Part shown: positions 6,432 through 6,514 of the stretch, piece after piece
How the letters are laid out: the number at the start of each line of letters is the position of its first letter
Position numbering within the stretch: position 1 is the stretch's first letter
Made by a program: the position numbers and the translations under genes
Notes under the pieces: model-generated
Told to the model about the DNA's origin: nothing
Database searches by the model: none
The model's input: the letters and a program-made list of their open reading frames with translations, nothing else
Source of the DNA: Flavobacteriaceae bacterium
Lineage (GTDB): Bacteria > Bacteroidota > Bacteroidia > Flavobacteriales > Flavobacteriaceae
Direction of reading: 5' to 3'
Assembly (NCBI GenBank): GCA_026992695.1
Contig: JALWYP010000210.1
Coordinates: 1 to 6,514, forward strand
Length of the DNA: 6,514 bases

Positions 6432-6514
6432 AAAAAAAACTGAACCGTTAAGGCATTAAGTTCCATTAAGGCTTTTCATTAAGTTTTATTTTTTTTTAAT
6501 TATTCTTATTTTTT
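6432..6514. repeat. Second copy of the 89-bp repeat, cut by the window edge
   Basis: It starts with eight A's (6432-6439) and has C(G/A)TTAAG at 6446, 6454, 6464 and 6477, the same 8/10/13-bp steps as copy 1. From about 6493 it drifts into T-rich sequence. It can still be aligned to the right arm of copy 1 with a 2-bp insertion (TTTAATT at 6495, TTCTTATT at 6503-6510). The rest lies outside the window. Confidence 0.7.

Noticed and set aside
6343..6514. CRISPR array
   Set aside because: The units are similar along their whole length, with no unique spacers between short identical repeats, and there are no cas genes in the window.
6270..6514. Replication origin or iteron cluster
   Set aside because: Direct heptamers in AT-rich DNA recall iterons, but there is no replication initiator gene nearby and no DnaA-box pattern that I can see. 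The neighbours are ordinary chromosomal genes.

Overview
The window looks like chromosome from a member of the Bacteroidota, most likely the Flavobacteriaceae. The DNA is AT-rich and start codons are preceded by A-rich sequence rather than Shine-Dalgarno motifs. The best promoter matches the Bacteroidota pattern (TTG, about 20 bp, TAnnTTTG). ClpP, ClpX, exonuclease III and the OmpA-type lipoprotein all read like flavobacterial versions. This placement rests on family knowledge, not on a database search.

Layout. Positions 1-1028 (minus) hold the N-terminal 342 codons of a secreted protein of unknown function; its 3' end lies beyond the left edge. Positions 1029-1218 are a divergent control region with two back-to-back promoter candidates. 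Positions 1219-4497 (plus) are the protein-quality-control cluster tig-clpP-clpX: trigger factor, the ClpP peptidase and its ClpX unfoldase. Gaps are 46 and 2 nt, so this is very probably one transcript. clpX converges on a minus-strand pair with only 19 nt between stop codons. That pair is exonuclease III (5493-6269) followed by an OmpA-family lipoprotein (best start 5467, end 4517), which are close enough to be co-transcribed. Positions 6270-6514 are non-coding and carry a tandem, palindrome-containing repeat with an 89-bp period, which runs off the right edge.

How the genes work together. Trigger factor meets nascent chains at the ribosome exit. ClpX recognises and unfolds condemned proteins and feeds them into the ClpP chamber, so folding and degradation capacity are made together. 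Exonuclease III (AP-site repair) and the peptidoglycan-binding lipoprotein have no obvious functional link to this cluster or to each other.

The genes themselves are ordinary core genes. The part least explained by standard annotation is the repeat array at 6306-6514, built from CATTAAG heptamers at fixed 8/10/13-bp steps with a mirror-image arm of CTTAA motifs. Other points of interest are the unidentified secreted protein at the left edge and a trigger factor whose prolyl isomerase domain looks degenerate. I see no sign of a defence system, mobile element, CRISPR array or RNA gene.
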